Shown one piece after another: positions 42,678-51,493 of a stretch of DNA of 64,000 nucleotides. Position 1 is the first letter of the stretch; the number at the start of each line of letters is the position of its first letter. Below the pieces are notes generated by a model, which was not told the origin of the DNA, made no database searches, and worked only from the letters and a program-made list of their open reading frames with translations. The position numbers were made by a program, and so were the translations under genes. Source of the stretch: Oceanospirillaceae bacterium (GTDB lineage: Bacteria; Pseudomonadota; Gammaproteobacteria; Pseudomonadales; Balneatricaceae). The stretch covers positions 124,001-188,000 of the forward strand of contig JABSRB010000011.1 in the NCBI GenBank assembly GCA_013215375.1, read 5' to 3'.

Positions 42678-42799
42678 TTTTTTAATCTTTCCTCCGTGTT
42701 CTCTGTGCCCTCTGTGGTGAAAAAAAAATCTTTTAAAAACTATCTACCACCGAGAGCACAGAGGCGCTTCGCTACACAGAGAAAACCTGAGATATTTCA
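42678..42799. repeat. Hairpin repeat (family B), copy 3
   Basis: The same ~115-bp palindrome as at 24551, with 'CTCCGTGTTCTCTGTGCCC' left arm and 'CCACCGAGAGCACAGAGGC' right arm. Short TAGCTTCTAGCTTAG sequence flanks its left side and a heptamer array its right. It lies directly downstream of the LysR gene stop. Confidence 0.85.
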
Positions 42800-42800
42800 C

Positions 42801-42821
42801 TTCTAGCTTCTAGCTTCTAGC
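42801..42821 (-). repeat. Heptanucleotide tandem repeat TTCTAGC (3 copies)
   Basis: Three copies end eight bases before the LysR stop codon (position 42829, minus strand). Minus-strand units read GCTAGAA and carry TAG. Confidence 0.9.
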
Positions 42822-42828
42822 TTTGCAC

Positions 42829-43731
42829 CTACAGCTGCGCATACGGCTTCGCCAGCTCCTCCCCGAGCAAATCAAACACCATCCTCACTCTTGCATTAGT
42901 GTGTAACTCACGGTGAGTGGTTAGCCATATAGGGTAGTTTATCGACTTAAAGCTGGGCAAGACTTGCTGTACTTGTGGCTCTAAATCGCCAATGTCTTGG
43001 GGCATAATACCGATACCTAATCCCTGTTTAACTAATTCCCAGTGCACTAAGAAATTTTCACTTAAATAGCTGAAATTCTCAGGGTTTAAATTCAAGCCCA
43101 TTTCCCGCAGGCCTTTTAGTAACATGCCTGAACTATCAAAACTGATAAAGTTTGCATGGGCTAAATCTTCCGCCTGGGTTATTTTGTTAATGCTCTTCAA
43201 GTAACTTGGACTGGCGTAAAGTTTAGCGCTTACGTCTTTAATTTTACGCGCAATTAGCTCTGGCTGAGTCGGTCTAAAGTTGCGAATAGCAATGTCGGCC
43301 TCACGTTTTCGTAAGTCGCTTGCATCACTAGTCGCAATAATTTCTATGTTAATTTTTGGCTCTAACAACCGTAGTTTGGCAATGATTTTTGGTAGCCAAA
43401 ACATCGCATACACCTCGCTAGCACTAATACACACATTACCTTCAAGCTGTTGAGACTGACCATTAGCCAGCAGTGAAAATTGACTGGCTGCCTCCCCCAT
43501 CAAGCGCACTTTTTGTAACAGCTGTAGTCCGCTGGGAGTTATAGTTAACCCTAATCCTATGCGCTCAAACAATACCACTCCGAGCTCTTTTTCTAATGCG
43601 CTGACTTGGCGACTCAAGGTTGGCTGGCTCATCCCCAGTGCCCTTGCGGCAGCCGAAAGCGATCCCTCCTCGGCAGTGACCAAGAAGGAGCGGGCACGAT
43701 TCCAATCAAACTTTACCGATCGCCAATCCAT
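42829..43731 (-). CDS. LysR-family regulator
   Basis: A 300-residue LysR protein with N-terminal helix-turn-helix 'NRARSFLVTAEEGSLSAAARALGMSQPTLSRQVSALEKELGVVLFERIG' and a full effector-binding domain ('ADIAIRNFRPTQPELIARKIKDVSAKLYASPSYL'). GAGGAG lies a few bases before the ATG. It is divergent from an NAD(P)-binding protein gene (122-bp shared region to its start), the classical LysR-target geometry, and a decayed second copy of the pair lies at 41.5-41.9 kb. The locus is flanked by two copies of hairpin repeat B. Confidence 0.92.
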   Translation of the reverse strand: MDWRSVKFDWNRARSFLVTAEEGSLSAAARALGMSQPTLSRQVSALEKELGVVLFERIGLGLTITPSGLQLLQKVRLMGEAASQFSLLANGQSQQLEGNVCISASEVYAMFWLPKIIAKLRLLEPKINIEIIATSDASDLRKREADIAIRNFRPTQPELIARKIKDVSAKLYASPSYLKSINKITQAEDLAHANFISFDSSGMLLKGLREMGLNLNPENFSYLSENFLVHWELVKQGLGIGIMPQDIGDLEPQVQQVLPSFKSINYPIWLTTHRELHTNARVRMVFDLLGEELAKPYAQL

Positions 43732-43861
43732 CTTCTAACTCCTCTCTCTATACATATATGCATAACTTACATGCACAAAACCCGGATTCTTATTGCTTAT
43801 TGCATAGATTAAACTAGCGCTTCAAACACTAATTTACAATCAAATATTAGGGATGATGGAC

Positions 43862-44590
43862 ATGACAATTTTAGTAGTCGGCGCTAGCGGTGCCACTGGA
43901 CGCTTAGTAGTAGAGCAATTGTTGCATGGCGGTAAACGGGTGAAAATCATCGTCAGAGATAAGACCAACCTCAGTGATTTCGCCCAAAAACATCCACAAC
44001 TAACCGTAATTAAAGCCAATATACTGGCGATCAACGATGAGCAACTCGCTCAAATAGTGCAAGGCTGCTCTGCTGTTATCTGCACGCTTGGGCACAACCT
44101 TAGCTTTGCAGGGATGTTTGCACCTCCTCGTGCACTCGTCACTGATGCAACACAAAAACTGTGCGAGGCGATTATCAGCCATAAGGCCAATAATAGGGTC
44201 AAGTTCATTTTGATGAACAGTAGTGGTGTGCGTAACCTTGACCTGGATGAGAAGATATCTAACGCGCAGAAAGCGGTAATTTTCACACTGCGTCACTTGC
44301 TGCCACCCCATCGGGATAATGAGCAGGCAGCAGCCTATTTGCGTACAACAATAGGCACACATCATCCGCTGCTAACATGGGTATCAATCCGGCCAGATGC
44401 GCTCGTCGATCACTTGCAAGAAAGTGACTACAAAATGCATCCCTCTCCAACCCGAAGTGCCATCTTTGATTCAGGTATTTGCAGCAGAATTAATGTGGCT
44501 AGCGCCATGCGAGATTTAGTTTGTGATGAACTGCTCTGGGAGAAATGGCAGGGTAGAATGCCAGTTTTATATAATAGTACACAGGCATAA
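43862..44590 (+). CDS. NAD(P)H-binding (NmrA-like/atypical SDR) protein
   Basis: A 242-residue Rossmann-fold protein with N-terminal GASGATG (residues 7-13, 'ILVVGASGATGRLVVEQLL'), the pattern of atypical short-chain dehydrogenases of the SDR_a5/NmrA type. 'VKIIVRDKTNL' and 'VICTLGHN' support NADP binding. These proteins act as redox-dependent regulators or flavin/quinone-type reductases; the substrate is unknown. AGGGA lies nine bases before the ATG used. The divergent LysR regulator probably controls it. Its C-terminal third exists as a degraded copy at 41684-41890. Confidence 0.85.
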   Translation: MTILVVGASGATGRLVVEQLLHGGKRVKIIVRDKTNLSDFAQKHPQLTVIKANILAINDEQLAQIVQGCSAVICTLGHNLSFAGMFAPPRALVTDATQKLCEAIISHKANNRVKFILMNSSGVRNLDLDEKISNAQKAVIFTLRHLLPPHRDNEQAAAYLRTTIGTHHPLLTWVSIRPDALVDHLQESDYKMHPSPTRSAIFDSGICSRINVASAMRDLVCDELLWEKWQGRMPVLYNSTQA

Positions 44591-44664
44591 TGATGAGTTT
44601 TTAGCTGTGAGCAAGAATATTTTACTACCCTGCATCAACACAATTTTTTAGCCTTTAGCTTAAT

Positions 44665-44768
44665 CGTTTAAGTCTTACCTCTGTGGTGAAAAAAAAATCT
44701 TTTAAAAACTATCTACCACCGAGAGCACAGAGGCGCTTCGCTACACAGAGAAAACCTGAGAGATTTTA
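44665..44768. repeat. Hairpin repeat (family B), copy 4, with internal deletion
   Basis: Like the other copies, but the 18-base GTGTTCTCTGTGCCCTCT-type segment between the first and second CTCTGT blocks is missing, leaving 'TTACCTCTGTGGTGAAAAAA' against the same right arm and constant tail. Slippage between the two similar CTCTGTG blocks explains the loss. Confidence 0.85.
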
Positions 44769-44769
44769 C

Positions 44770-44811
44770 TTCTAGCTTCTAGCTTCTAGCTTCTAGCTTC
44801 TAGCTTCTAGC
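44770..44811 (-). repeat. Heptanucleotide tandem repeat TTCTAGC (6 copies) overlapping a stop codon
   Basis: Six copies of TTCTAGC. On the minus strand (GCTAGAA) the innermost units encode the final residues KLEARS and the TAG stop of the GGDEF-EAL gene. Further units continue past the stop. Confidence 0.95.
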
Positions 44812-46757
44812 TTTGTATTTTGCGATATAACAGTGGTTGATGCTAAATAAGCATCTACCAAATCAGCTTCCATAGGTTTTGAATAATAATACCCTTGTAG
44901 CATATCGATGCCTAAATTTTTCAGAAGACCCGCTTGTTCGTAAGTTTCTACTCCTTCGGCTATCACTGAATAATTTAGTTTATCGGCTATCTCTTTAACA
45001 GCTTCGATGATGGCTAGGCCGCCGTTGTCGATAGACATGATAAATTCACGATCAATTTTAATAGTATCCGCCGCTAAATTTTGCACCACAGAGAGCGAAG
45101 AGTACTCTGAGCCAAAGTCATCTATTGATACTTTAACGCCTATGGCTTGCAGTTGCCTAACATGCTGTAATACTTTTTGTTTATTTTCTGCAAAGATAGA
45201 CTCCGTGATTTCAACAATCAGTTTATCGCTGCTGAGTTTCGAATCACTCAAAGCGCTGTTAACTACTTCAATAAAGTCGTCGTTGTTAAATTGTAAAATG
45301 GATACGTTGACGCTTACTTGTGGTGACAAACTTTGATTACCACCACACCAAGTTGCAGCAGTAGCGCATGATTGTTGTAGCACCCAATTACCGATGCTAT
45401 TAATTAAGCCATGTTGTTCAGCGATACCTATGAACTCAGCAGGTGATATTTCTTTATCGTTTAACTTCCACCTAAGCAAGGCCTCAAATGCAACAACTGC
45501 TTCGGTTTGGGCATTGACGATAGGTTGATAGACCATGCGTAATTGATTATTACTGATGGCACCCGCTAAATTCACTTTGAGTAGATGCTCTCTTTGTATC
45601 TGTTCACCCATTGCTTGATCAAAGCATCTTGCGATATTTGGTTGTGCTTTCTTTTGCACATACATAGCAGTATCAGCATATTGAATTAATAAGTCTGCTA
45701 GTTGCGCGTGCTTCGGAAAAAGAGCAATACCGGTAGTTGCGCCTATTGATAGATTACTATTTTCGAAATTATAGGGGAGCGATATATGCTCTATTAGCTT
45801 GGTTGCATAATCCAAAGCTTGCTGTTCATCTGTATCGATGCAAGCCACAAGAAATTCATCACCTCCCCATCTACAGACCAGCTGTTTGTCTACTAGGTAT
45901 TGTTCTATTCGCGTTGCGGTACGTTTAAGAAGTTCATCACCGAAGCGGTGGCCTAGGGTGTCATTGATTTTCTTGAAACCATCTAAATCAATAAACAATA
46001 AAGCAAGCGAGGAATTGTTGCTTTTACATCGCTTTAATTGCTGTGCAAGCTTTTGCATAAAAGCAGAGCGATTATATAGCCCTGTTAATGGATCAATATT
46101 TGATAATTGGTAAATAGTTTCGGTTCTACGTGATACCTTTTCTTCCATATGATTAATAAGGTCGATATTTTCATTTTTTAACGCAATCGCCTGGGAGGTA
46201 AAATCAGCAGCTTTAGAAGCAACCCCAACCATTACCGTACAAAAGATAAAACCTAATACGCCAAAATTATTTTGATATTCACTGGGAGAGAGATACAGGG
46301 CGATAGAAGCAGGTAATATTAAAATGACAGGGTATAAAATAGCGATCAATTTATTGGCAGACAAAACGCTCGCTGCGCCTCCAGCAAGTGCAGACAAAGT
46401 CAGGATAATCACCGATGTTTCAATATCATTGCTATATCTAAACATATACACACAATAAAACGCCAACATAAAGACTGTTAGTAAGGTACCCGTTATATAG
46501 CGCAGTATGGCTTTCTTGGGGCGGTAATGGCGGTCAGTATGAGACCTTTTCCAATAAAGGTAATCTCCTAGCCTTATTAAAGTAATAAAGAAGAGCAGGC
46601 TTATCCAGATAAGTTTAAAAGATAATGTTTGGGGAGATTGGAAATTAAAAACCAAATACATTGAGATGAAAATTGTAACGCCCGCGCCAGATACTAAACT
46701 AGAGTAGAGTAAACTCGCGGCATCTTCGTTTTCGGTATCTGTACGGTTGCCAAACAT
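44793..46757 (-). CDS. GGDEF-EAL domain protein with membrane sensor (c-di-GMP turnover)
   Basis: A 654-residue protein. About seven hydrophobic segments fill residues 15-190. A GGDEF domain (DPLTGLYNRSAF ... CRWGGDEFLVA) follows, then a complete EAL domain (VVAFEALLRW, then VNVSILQF, 'IVEITESIFAEN', 'VSIDDFGSEYSSLSVV', 'IKIDREFI', 'VIAEGVET'). Both active-site motifs are intact, so cyclase, phosphodiesterase or both are possible. No RxxD inhibitory site is visible at the usual place before GGDEF. The C-terminal six residues and the stop are encoded by a heptamer array. It acts at the inner membrane; the signal is unknown. Confidence 0.93.
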   Translation of the reverse strand: MFGNRTDTENEDAASLLYSSLVSGAGVTIFISMYLVFNFQSPQTLSFKLIWISLLFFITLIRLGDYLYWKRSHTDRHYRPKKAILRYITGTLLTVFMLAFYCVYMFRYSNDIETSVIILTLSALAGGAASVLSANKLIAILYPVILILPASIALYLSPSEYQNNFGVLGFIFCTVMVGVASKAADFTSQAIALKNENIDLINHMEEKVSRRTETIYQLSNIDPLTGLYNRSAFMQKLAQQLKRCKSNNSSLALLFIDLDGFKKINDTLGHRFGDELLKRTATRIEQYLVDKQLVCRWGGDEFLVACIDTDEQQALDYATKLIEHISLPYNFENSNLSIGATTGIALFPKHAQLADLLIQYADTAMYVQKKAQPNIARCFDQAMGEQIQREHLLKVNLAGAISNNQLRMVYQPIVNAQTEAVVAFEALLRWKLNDKEISPAEFIGIAEQHGLINSIGNWVLQQSCATAATWCGGNQSLSPQVSVNVSILQFNNDDFIEVVNSALSDSKLSSDKLIVEITESIFAENKQKVLQHVRQLQAIGVKVSIDDFGSEYSSLSVVQNLAADTIKIDREFIMSIDNGGLAIIEAVKEIADKLNYSVIAEGVETYEQAGLLKNLGIDMLQGYYYSKPMEADLVDAYLASTTVISQNTKLEARS

Positions 46758-46970
46758 AGAGCATTCTCAATTGATTGTATGGCTATAATTGTATATTAAA
46801 TACAAATACATATAAATATGGACGGCGCAAAAAAACATTCGCTAAATCCTTGCTGTTATTATCAATCATGACAGCCAATATGGGACGCGCTCTTTTAAAG
46901 AGCTTATCAATTAATGTTAATAAATCACTGATTTCTGCTTCTATTTACCTGCTAAAAATTCACTTGAGCT

Positions 46971-47579
46971 TTAACTATTCGACGAAGTGCTAAGCATAAC
47001 GTTGAGCTGATCTACTTTTTCAAACCAACGGGTAAGTTTCGGTGCGTTGCCACGCCAGTCTCGCTCTGCAAATCTAAAATCAAGATAGCCCAGTAAACAG
47101 GCCAGAGTGATATTGTCTAATTGCATTAGATCACTGCTCTGGGGAATGTTATTTTCGAACCACTTTATAGCACTCAAAATTTTGTGCCAAAGCGCATCAA
47201 TCCAAGGCGACCATTGCAATGCTTCTGGGCGCACTGCGCTCTCATATCGCAGAGAAACAGCAGCATCAGTAGCTCCACTGGCAATGCTATGTCTGGTGAG
47301 CATTGCTGCACGCTCCAACATGCCTTTTGCGATCAAACTGCCCTGAGCATATTCATTTAAGTAATCACAAATGACTAAAGAATCATGAATGAACTGTCCT
47401 GAATCTAACTTTAGTGCGGGAATTTTACCCAGCGGAACCAAGTCATAATAATCTTGATTTATTTGCGTTGGATGCGCCTTTGGGCATTCAAACTGAAACT
47501 GCTCTGACAGCGCTAGCTGCTCAATAACAACGCTAACTTTACGTACGAATGGTGAGGGAGGTGAGCCATATATGATCAT
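46971..47579 (-). CDS. Glutathione S-transferase family protein
   Basis: A 202-residue GST: 'MIIYGSPPSPFVRKVSVVIEQLAL' (Ser9 in the usual catalytic position) and 'LVPLGKIPALKLDSGQFIHDSLVICDYLNEYAQ' for glutathione binding, then the helical domain. The sequence resembles uncharacterised bacterial GSTs often annotated as YibF-like. AGAG lies about eight bases before the ATG. It is followed by a short membrane-protein gene on the same strand 17 bases upstream. The substrate is unknown. Confidence 0.88.
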   Translation of the reverse strand: MIIYGSPPSPFVRKVSVVIEQLALSEQFQFECPKAHPTQINQDYYDLVPLGKIPALKLDSGQFIHDSLVICDYLNEYAQGSLIAKGMLERAAMLTRHSIASGATDAAVSLRYESAVRPEALQWSPWIDALWHKILSAIKWFENNIPQSSDLMQLDNITLACLLGYLDFRFAERDWRGNAPKLTRWFEKVDQLNVMLSTSSNS

Positions 47580-47596
47580 TTTAGTTTCTCTAAAAT

Positions 47597-47872
47597 TTAA
47601 ATTAGTCCCATAAAATCCAATATATTTAACCCAACAACAAAAAACAACGAGGCTCTAAATGCTTGTTGAATAAGTATTTTATATTGTCTTGAGATTTTTT
47701 CGATGAGGATGTCGTTTAAAGAGAGCATCCAAAGTCCTATCAATAAGCCGCTAATAGCTGAATAATTTATACTCTGGCTGATGCCAATCAAAACAGCACT
47801 TATCACCGAACAAACAAGCCAAAAAACCATCCAATAGTTAGATGTATATCTGATACTCGCTATTTTTTTCAT
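47597..47872 (-). CDS. Small membrane protein, three helices
   Basis: A 91-residue protein with three predicted membrane segments (about residues 10-27, 36-52 and 70-88) and a short basic loop 'LIEKISRQYKILIQQ'. The ATG used (MKKIAS) has GGAA nine bases upstream; a TTG five codons earlier overlaps it. It precedes the GST gene and may be co-transcribed. I do not recognise the family. Confidence 0.6.
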   Translation of the reverse strand: MKKIASIRYTSNYWMVFWLVCSVISAVLIGISQSINYSAISGLLIGLWMLSLNDILIEKISRQYKILIQQAFRASLFFVVGLNILDFMGLI

Positions 47873-47915
47873 ACTAAATATTTCCAATGCTAATATACAT
47901 TGTTTTATATCTCAA

Positions 47916-48488
47916 CTAACTAGCGAGCAACTGAACTTCTCTGTGCCTAAAACAGGAGACGACGTGATCGTTCACCATCCCGACAGCCTGCATGTAAGCG
48001 TAGCAAGTGGTGGGTCCGACGAATTTAAATTCCTTCTTCTTCAGGCTCTTGCTCATACTTTCTGCTTCCACCGAAGAGGATGGTACATCAGCCTCAGACT
48101 CCCAGTGGTTATTAATTGTTTTTCCCGCGACAAATGACCATATATAATGATCGAAACTGCCATATTCTTGTTGGATATCTAAACAGCGTTTGGCGTTTTC
48201 GACAGTCGCATTAATTTTGAGTTTATTTCTAACAATTCTGGCATCAATCATCAGCGCTGCAATTTTGGTCGGCGAGTAACTCGCTATTTTTTTAATATCG
48301 AAATTATCAAATGCGGCAACAAAACCTGCGCGCTTTCGCAGAATAGTCGCCCAACTCAACCCTGATTGTGCCCCCTCTAAAATGATCATTTCAAATAACA
48401 TCTGATCATCATGTACAGGTACTCCCCAGTCCTCATCGTGATGAGTGGTTTCTAAAGGGTTCGAATTTGCCCATTCACATCGTGTCAT
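47916..48488 (-). CDS. tag: DNA-3-methyladenine glycosylase I
   Basis: A 190-residue helix-hairpin-helix-like base-excision enzyme. Zinc ligands Cys4, His17, His175 and Cys179 and catalytic Glu38 (ILEGAQSG) all occupy the positions known from E. coli Tag, and the length matches. It removes 3-methyladenine from alkylated DNA. The gene's neighbours are unrelated, and no ada or alkB gene is present. AAGGA lies ten bases before the ATG. Confidence 0.96.
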   Translation of the reverse strand: MTRCEWANSNPLETTHHDEDWGVPVHDDQMLFEMIILEGAQSGLSWATILRKRAGFVAAFDNFDIKKIASYSPTKIAALMIDARIVRNKLKINATVENAKRCLDIQQEYGSFDHYIWSFVAGKTINNHWESEADVPSSSVEAESMSKSLKKKEFKFVGPTTCYAYMQAVGMVNDHVVSCFRHREVQLLAS

Positions 48489-48583
48489 AAGTACATCTTC
48501 CTTGATTCATGTAAGTGTTTATCGGTACTGCCAAATTAATTAGCTAATAAATTAGCATGCCTATTGGCCTAGATTAGCTGCTT

Positions 48584-49051
48584 TTACCCCAACTGTTTTG
48601 ACATGATGTGCGATGTATTTTCGAATCCTAAATTTACATAAAATTGTTGGGCACCTTGATTAAACGATATGACTTCCAACCTCATTTGTTTGGCACCAGA
48701 CTCAAAAGCCCAACTTTGGCATGCAGACATAAGCTGTGTTCCTACGCCTTTGCTACGTTTGCTTTGATCAACAACAATAGTACCTATGCGGCAAATTGGA
48801 TATTTGACCAAAAAAGGGATCGTTTGATTTTGTGTGATTGCAGCAGTAATAAACCCTACCACTTCATCTTGGGTTTCAGCGAGTAAAAACAAGCGGCTCT
48901 CATCGCTTAGCGCACGCAGGAAGAATTCACGCTCAGCCGCAGATGGCTCGACAAAAGCATCTGGTGCGTTTTCAAAATGAAATTTTCCTATCTGATGGTG
49001 CAGGTTTAACAAGGCATCTATGTCTTGGCTTAAAGCTCTTCTAATTTTCAT
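48584..49051 (-). CDS. GNAT-family N-acetyltransferase
   Basis: A ~155-residue acetyltransferase with 'CRIGTIVVDQSKRSKGVGTQLMSACQSWAFESGAKQMRLEVISFNQGAQQFYVNLGFENT', the acetyl-CoA loop (RxxGVG) and the C-terminal 'NxGAQxFYxxLGF' motif of GNAT enzymes. The start is taken at MKIRRALSQD; a further 19 codons upstream would overlap the RDD-protein gene by ~50 bases. Its stop is ~95 bases from the tag gene. The substrate is unknown. Confidence 0.87.
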   Translation of the reverse strand: MKIRRALSQDIDALLNLHHQIGKFHFENAPDAFVEPSAAEREFFLRALSDESRLFLLAETQDEVVGFITAAITQNQTIPFLVKYPICRIGTIVVDQSKRSKGVGTQLMSACQSWAFESGAKQMRLEVISFNQGAQQFYVNLGFENTSHIMSKQLG

Positions 49052-49058
49052 TTGAATT

Positions 49059-49631
49059 TCAACTCGAATAATCCTTATTGATGACGACAGTGCCTGCGAT
49101 AAAGTCATGCAGGGCTCTTTTACGTTTATTTAAAAGCAATACAAATAACTCGCTAAAAACCCATACTAGAGAAGCGATATCAACTTTCGCATACCATGAA
49201 GGGTAAATCGAAAGAAGATACTCGGAACGTTCCGTAAAACCTAACGTTGAAAGCATTGGAAAATCAGCGATTGAAAGAGCAGTCATTTGCGCCGTTAGCA
49301 GCAAGACTGCAAAGCATATATCAACAGAGGATCTTAACAGAGCTTCTCTTATGCCTATTCTTTTACCATCTGGTAGCGTGACTTTGATACCTGTGGCCAT
49401 TTTTCCAAGTGTTGCACCATATTTATAATGAAAGAACAGGCTATATGCACTGTATAATGAGCTTGATATGACCACCGCTCCCATCGCCACGACTAAAGAT
49501 AAGCCCTCTAAAAGGTAGGTTAAATACATAAAGGGCAACATAACCAGCATATCAACTACCCCTGCTCCAAAGCGTTTCCAAAACCCCGCATAAACTTTCT
49601 TGTTATTAATTTCTAAAGGTAAAAAATCCAT
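49059..49631 (-). CDS. RDD-family membrane protein
   Basis: A 190-residue protein of the RDD family. 'YAGFWKRFGAGVVDMLVMLPFMYLTYLL' carries the R...D motif of the first helix, and 'YKYGATLGKMATGIKVTLPDGKRIGIREALLRS' is the second characteristic block. Three or four membrane helices are expected. Some RDD proteins are ion/proton exchangers, but most are uncharacterised. AGGA precedes the ATG by six bases. The stop lies seven bases from the GNAT start, so the two are likely co-transcribed. Confidence 0.9.
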   Translation of the reverse strand: MDFLPLEINNKKVYAGFWKRFGAGVVDMLVMLPFMYLTYLLEGLSLVVAMGAVVISSSLYSAYSLFFHYKYGATLGKMATGIKVTLPDGKRIGIREALLRSSVDICFAVLLLTAQMTALSIADFPMLSTLGFTERSEYLLSIYPSWYAKVDIASLVWVFSELFVLLLNKRKRALHDFIAGTVVINKDYSS

Positions 49632-49796
49632 TTATATTCCTATACACATGACACTTTATAAGCTAATGCGGGGAATATCGAATTTCCATGCAATAACAGC
49701 TCTTAATTAGTTAAGTGAGTTGTTTTAATATGTTATTTCTTGATCGCCTAGGGATTTTGACGGTGATAACTCTCGTTAAATTGGTAACGACCATAG

Positions 49797-50405
49797 CTAT
49801 TGGGATGCTATCCTCGCAGCGGCACCTACCAGCAAAGTGCCAGCAAAACCTTCTAATTGCCTGCGAGACCTATCTGTCATCTTACTCCCTGAGGCACGAG
49901 CAGCTATCAAACCTACGACGCCGTATACAATGCCACAACCAATAATGAAAACGGCTGAAAGAATTAATGCCTGAGTAACTACATTACCTTGAGGTGTCAT
50001 AAACTGCGGCAATACTGCTAAATACATTAATAGTCCCTTGGGGTTCAAAAAACTCGTTAGAAACCCTCGCCACAAAGATGCTGGGGGGGCTTGTTTTACG
50101 TTAATTTGATTTTTCACAGTCAATGCAGATCGCAACATTTGAAATGCTAAGTAAGACAAATACGCGACGCCCAACCACTTAAGGGACGCGAATAAAATAG
50201 GAGATGCCGCGATGATTGTGGCAATCCCTAACGCTGACAAAACCGCATGTGCAGCATACCCCAACAAAAGACCTGCTATAGCGCGTAGTGCACCTCTACG
50301 CCCACTCGATATCCCTTGAGAAATAGCGAACATAATATCTGGCCCAGGGGTACATATAAGTGGTAGTACAGTGATTGTGAATAGTAATATATTTTCCCAA
50401 GTCAT
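49797..50405 (-). CDS. LysE/RhtB-family amino-acid exporter
   Basis: A 202-residue inner-membrane protein with six hydrophobic segments and the LysE signature 'LPLICTPGPDIMFAISQGISSGRRGALRAIAGLLLG'. RhtB-type members export homoserine, threonine or other neutral amino acids. The start is placed at MTWENILLF because AGGA lies eight bases upstream; sixteen codons of extra sequence upstream lack a ribosome site. It shares its orientation with the amino-acid binding protein 75 bases upstream, though function need not be linked. Confidence 0.9.
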   Translation of the reverse strand: MTWENILLFTITVLPLICTPGPDIMFAISQGISSGRRGALRAIAGLLLGYAAHAVLSALGIATIIAASPILFASLKWLGVAYLSYLAFQMLRSALTVKNQINVKQAPPASLWRGFLTSFLNPKGLLMYLAVLPQFMTPQGNVVTQALILSAVFIIGCGIVYGVVGLIAARASGSKMTDRSRRQLEGFAGTLLVGAAARIASQ

Positions 50406-50479
50406 ACTCGGATTCCTGTTGATATGTTGTTTTATCAGACTTGTAACTTTCATATTACAAGCCTGATTTCACCGCTCAA

Positions 50480-51493
50480 TTATTTAAAAGGTAACGCATA
50501 CTGAATACCGCCTTCATTCCACAATGCATTTAGCCCCCTTTCAAGCTTCAACGGGGTTTTTACGCCTAAATTTCGCTCAAAAGACTCGCTGTAATTGCCT
50601 ACTTGTTTGACAATCTCATACGCCCATTTTTTATCCAGTCCTAACATAGCGCCTAACTTTTTCTCGCTGGTGCCAAGCAACCCCTGCGCTAATGGATCCT
50701 GCGCATTAGCACCGCGCTGATCTAGGTTGGTTGAGGTTATTTTCATTTCCTCTGCCACTAACATCACATTAAAACTCCATTTAACAATGTCTAGCCATTG
50801 ATCATCACCTTGGCGTACTACTGGCCCAAGAGGCTCTTTGGAAATAATGGTCTCAAGGATTATGTGGGCTGCAGGCTCTTCAAAGATGGACCGTCTAGCC
50901 GCTAAAGCTGAACTGTCTGCAGTGTAGGCATCACACCTTTTCATTAAATAGTTTTGGTGCGCTTGGGTTGCCGAGCCCACCGGTACAGATTCAAAGGAGA
51001 GGTTATTGTGTTTAAAGTATTCTGCCAGCTGCACTTCTGTGGTGGTTGCTGTTTCAAAGCAGATGGATGCACCGTCTAAATCTTTTATAGAGTTAATACC
51101 AGAAGCTTTAGGCACCATAAATCCCTGCCCATCAAAGAAATTTATCGCCGCAAAATTCACCCCTAAATTACTGTCGCGCGAGAAAGTCCAAGTGGTGGTT
51201 CTTGAGAGCAGATCAATTTTATTATCGGTTAGCGCTTCAAACCTGTCTTTGGCAGACAGGGGAATGTACTGCACTTTGGATGCATCCCCAAGCACAGCAG
51301 CAGATACCGCACGACATAAATCCACATCAAAACCTACCCACTGCCCCTTTGATTGCTCAATAGAAAACCCTGGCAAACTAGGATGTACACCGCAGCGCAA
51401 TACACCGCGTTCAATGACATCATCTAAAGTGCTAGCTATTGATAACACGGGGAATAATGCTGATAAGCTCATAACAAATATAAGTTTTTTCAT
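50480..51493 (-). CDS. General amino-acid ABC transporter binding protein (AapJ-like)
   Basis: A 337-residue periplasmic binding protein with a signal peptide (MKKLIFVMSLSALFPVLSIAS). Its binding domain matches the AapJ/BztA group: 'VLRCGVHPSLPGFSIEQSKGQWVGFDVDLCRAVSAAVLGDASKVQYIPLSAKDRFEALTDNKIDLLSRTTTWTFSRDSNLGVNF'. Family members bind a broad range of L-amino acids for AapQMP. No permease or ATPase genes adjoin it, so it is an orphan component here. GGAG lies seven bases before the ATG used. It is divergent from the GbsR-type regulator across ~410 bases. Confidence 0.9.
   Translation of the reverse strand: MKKLIFVMSLSALFPVLSIASTLDDVIERGVLRCGVHPSLPGFSIEQSKGQWVGFDVDLCRAVSAAVLGDASKVQYIPLSAKDRFEALTDNKIDLLSRTTTWTFSRDSNLGVNFAAINFFDGQGFMVPKASGINSIKDLDGASICFETATTTEVQLAEYFKHNNLSFESVPVGSATQAHQNYLMKRCDAYTADSSALAARRSIFEEPAAHIILETIISKEPLGPVVRQGDDQWLDIVKWSFNVMLVAEEMKITSTNLDQRGANAQDPLAQGLLGTSEKKLGAMLGLDKKWAYEIVKQVGNYSESFERNLGVKTPLKLERGLNALWNEGGIQYALPFK

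Noticed and set aside
48456-48470. GGTTCGAAT string resembling a tRNA T-loop
   Set aside because: It lies inside the tag coding sequence and no acceptor or anticodon stem can be formed around it.
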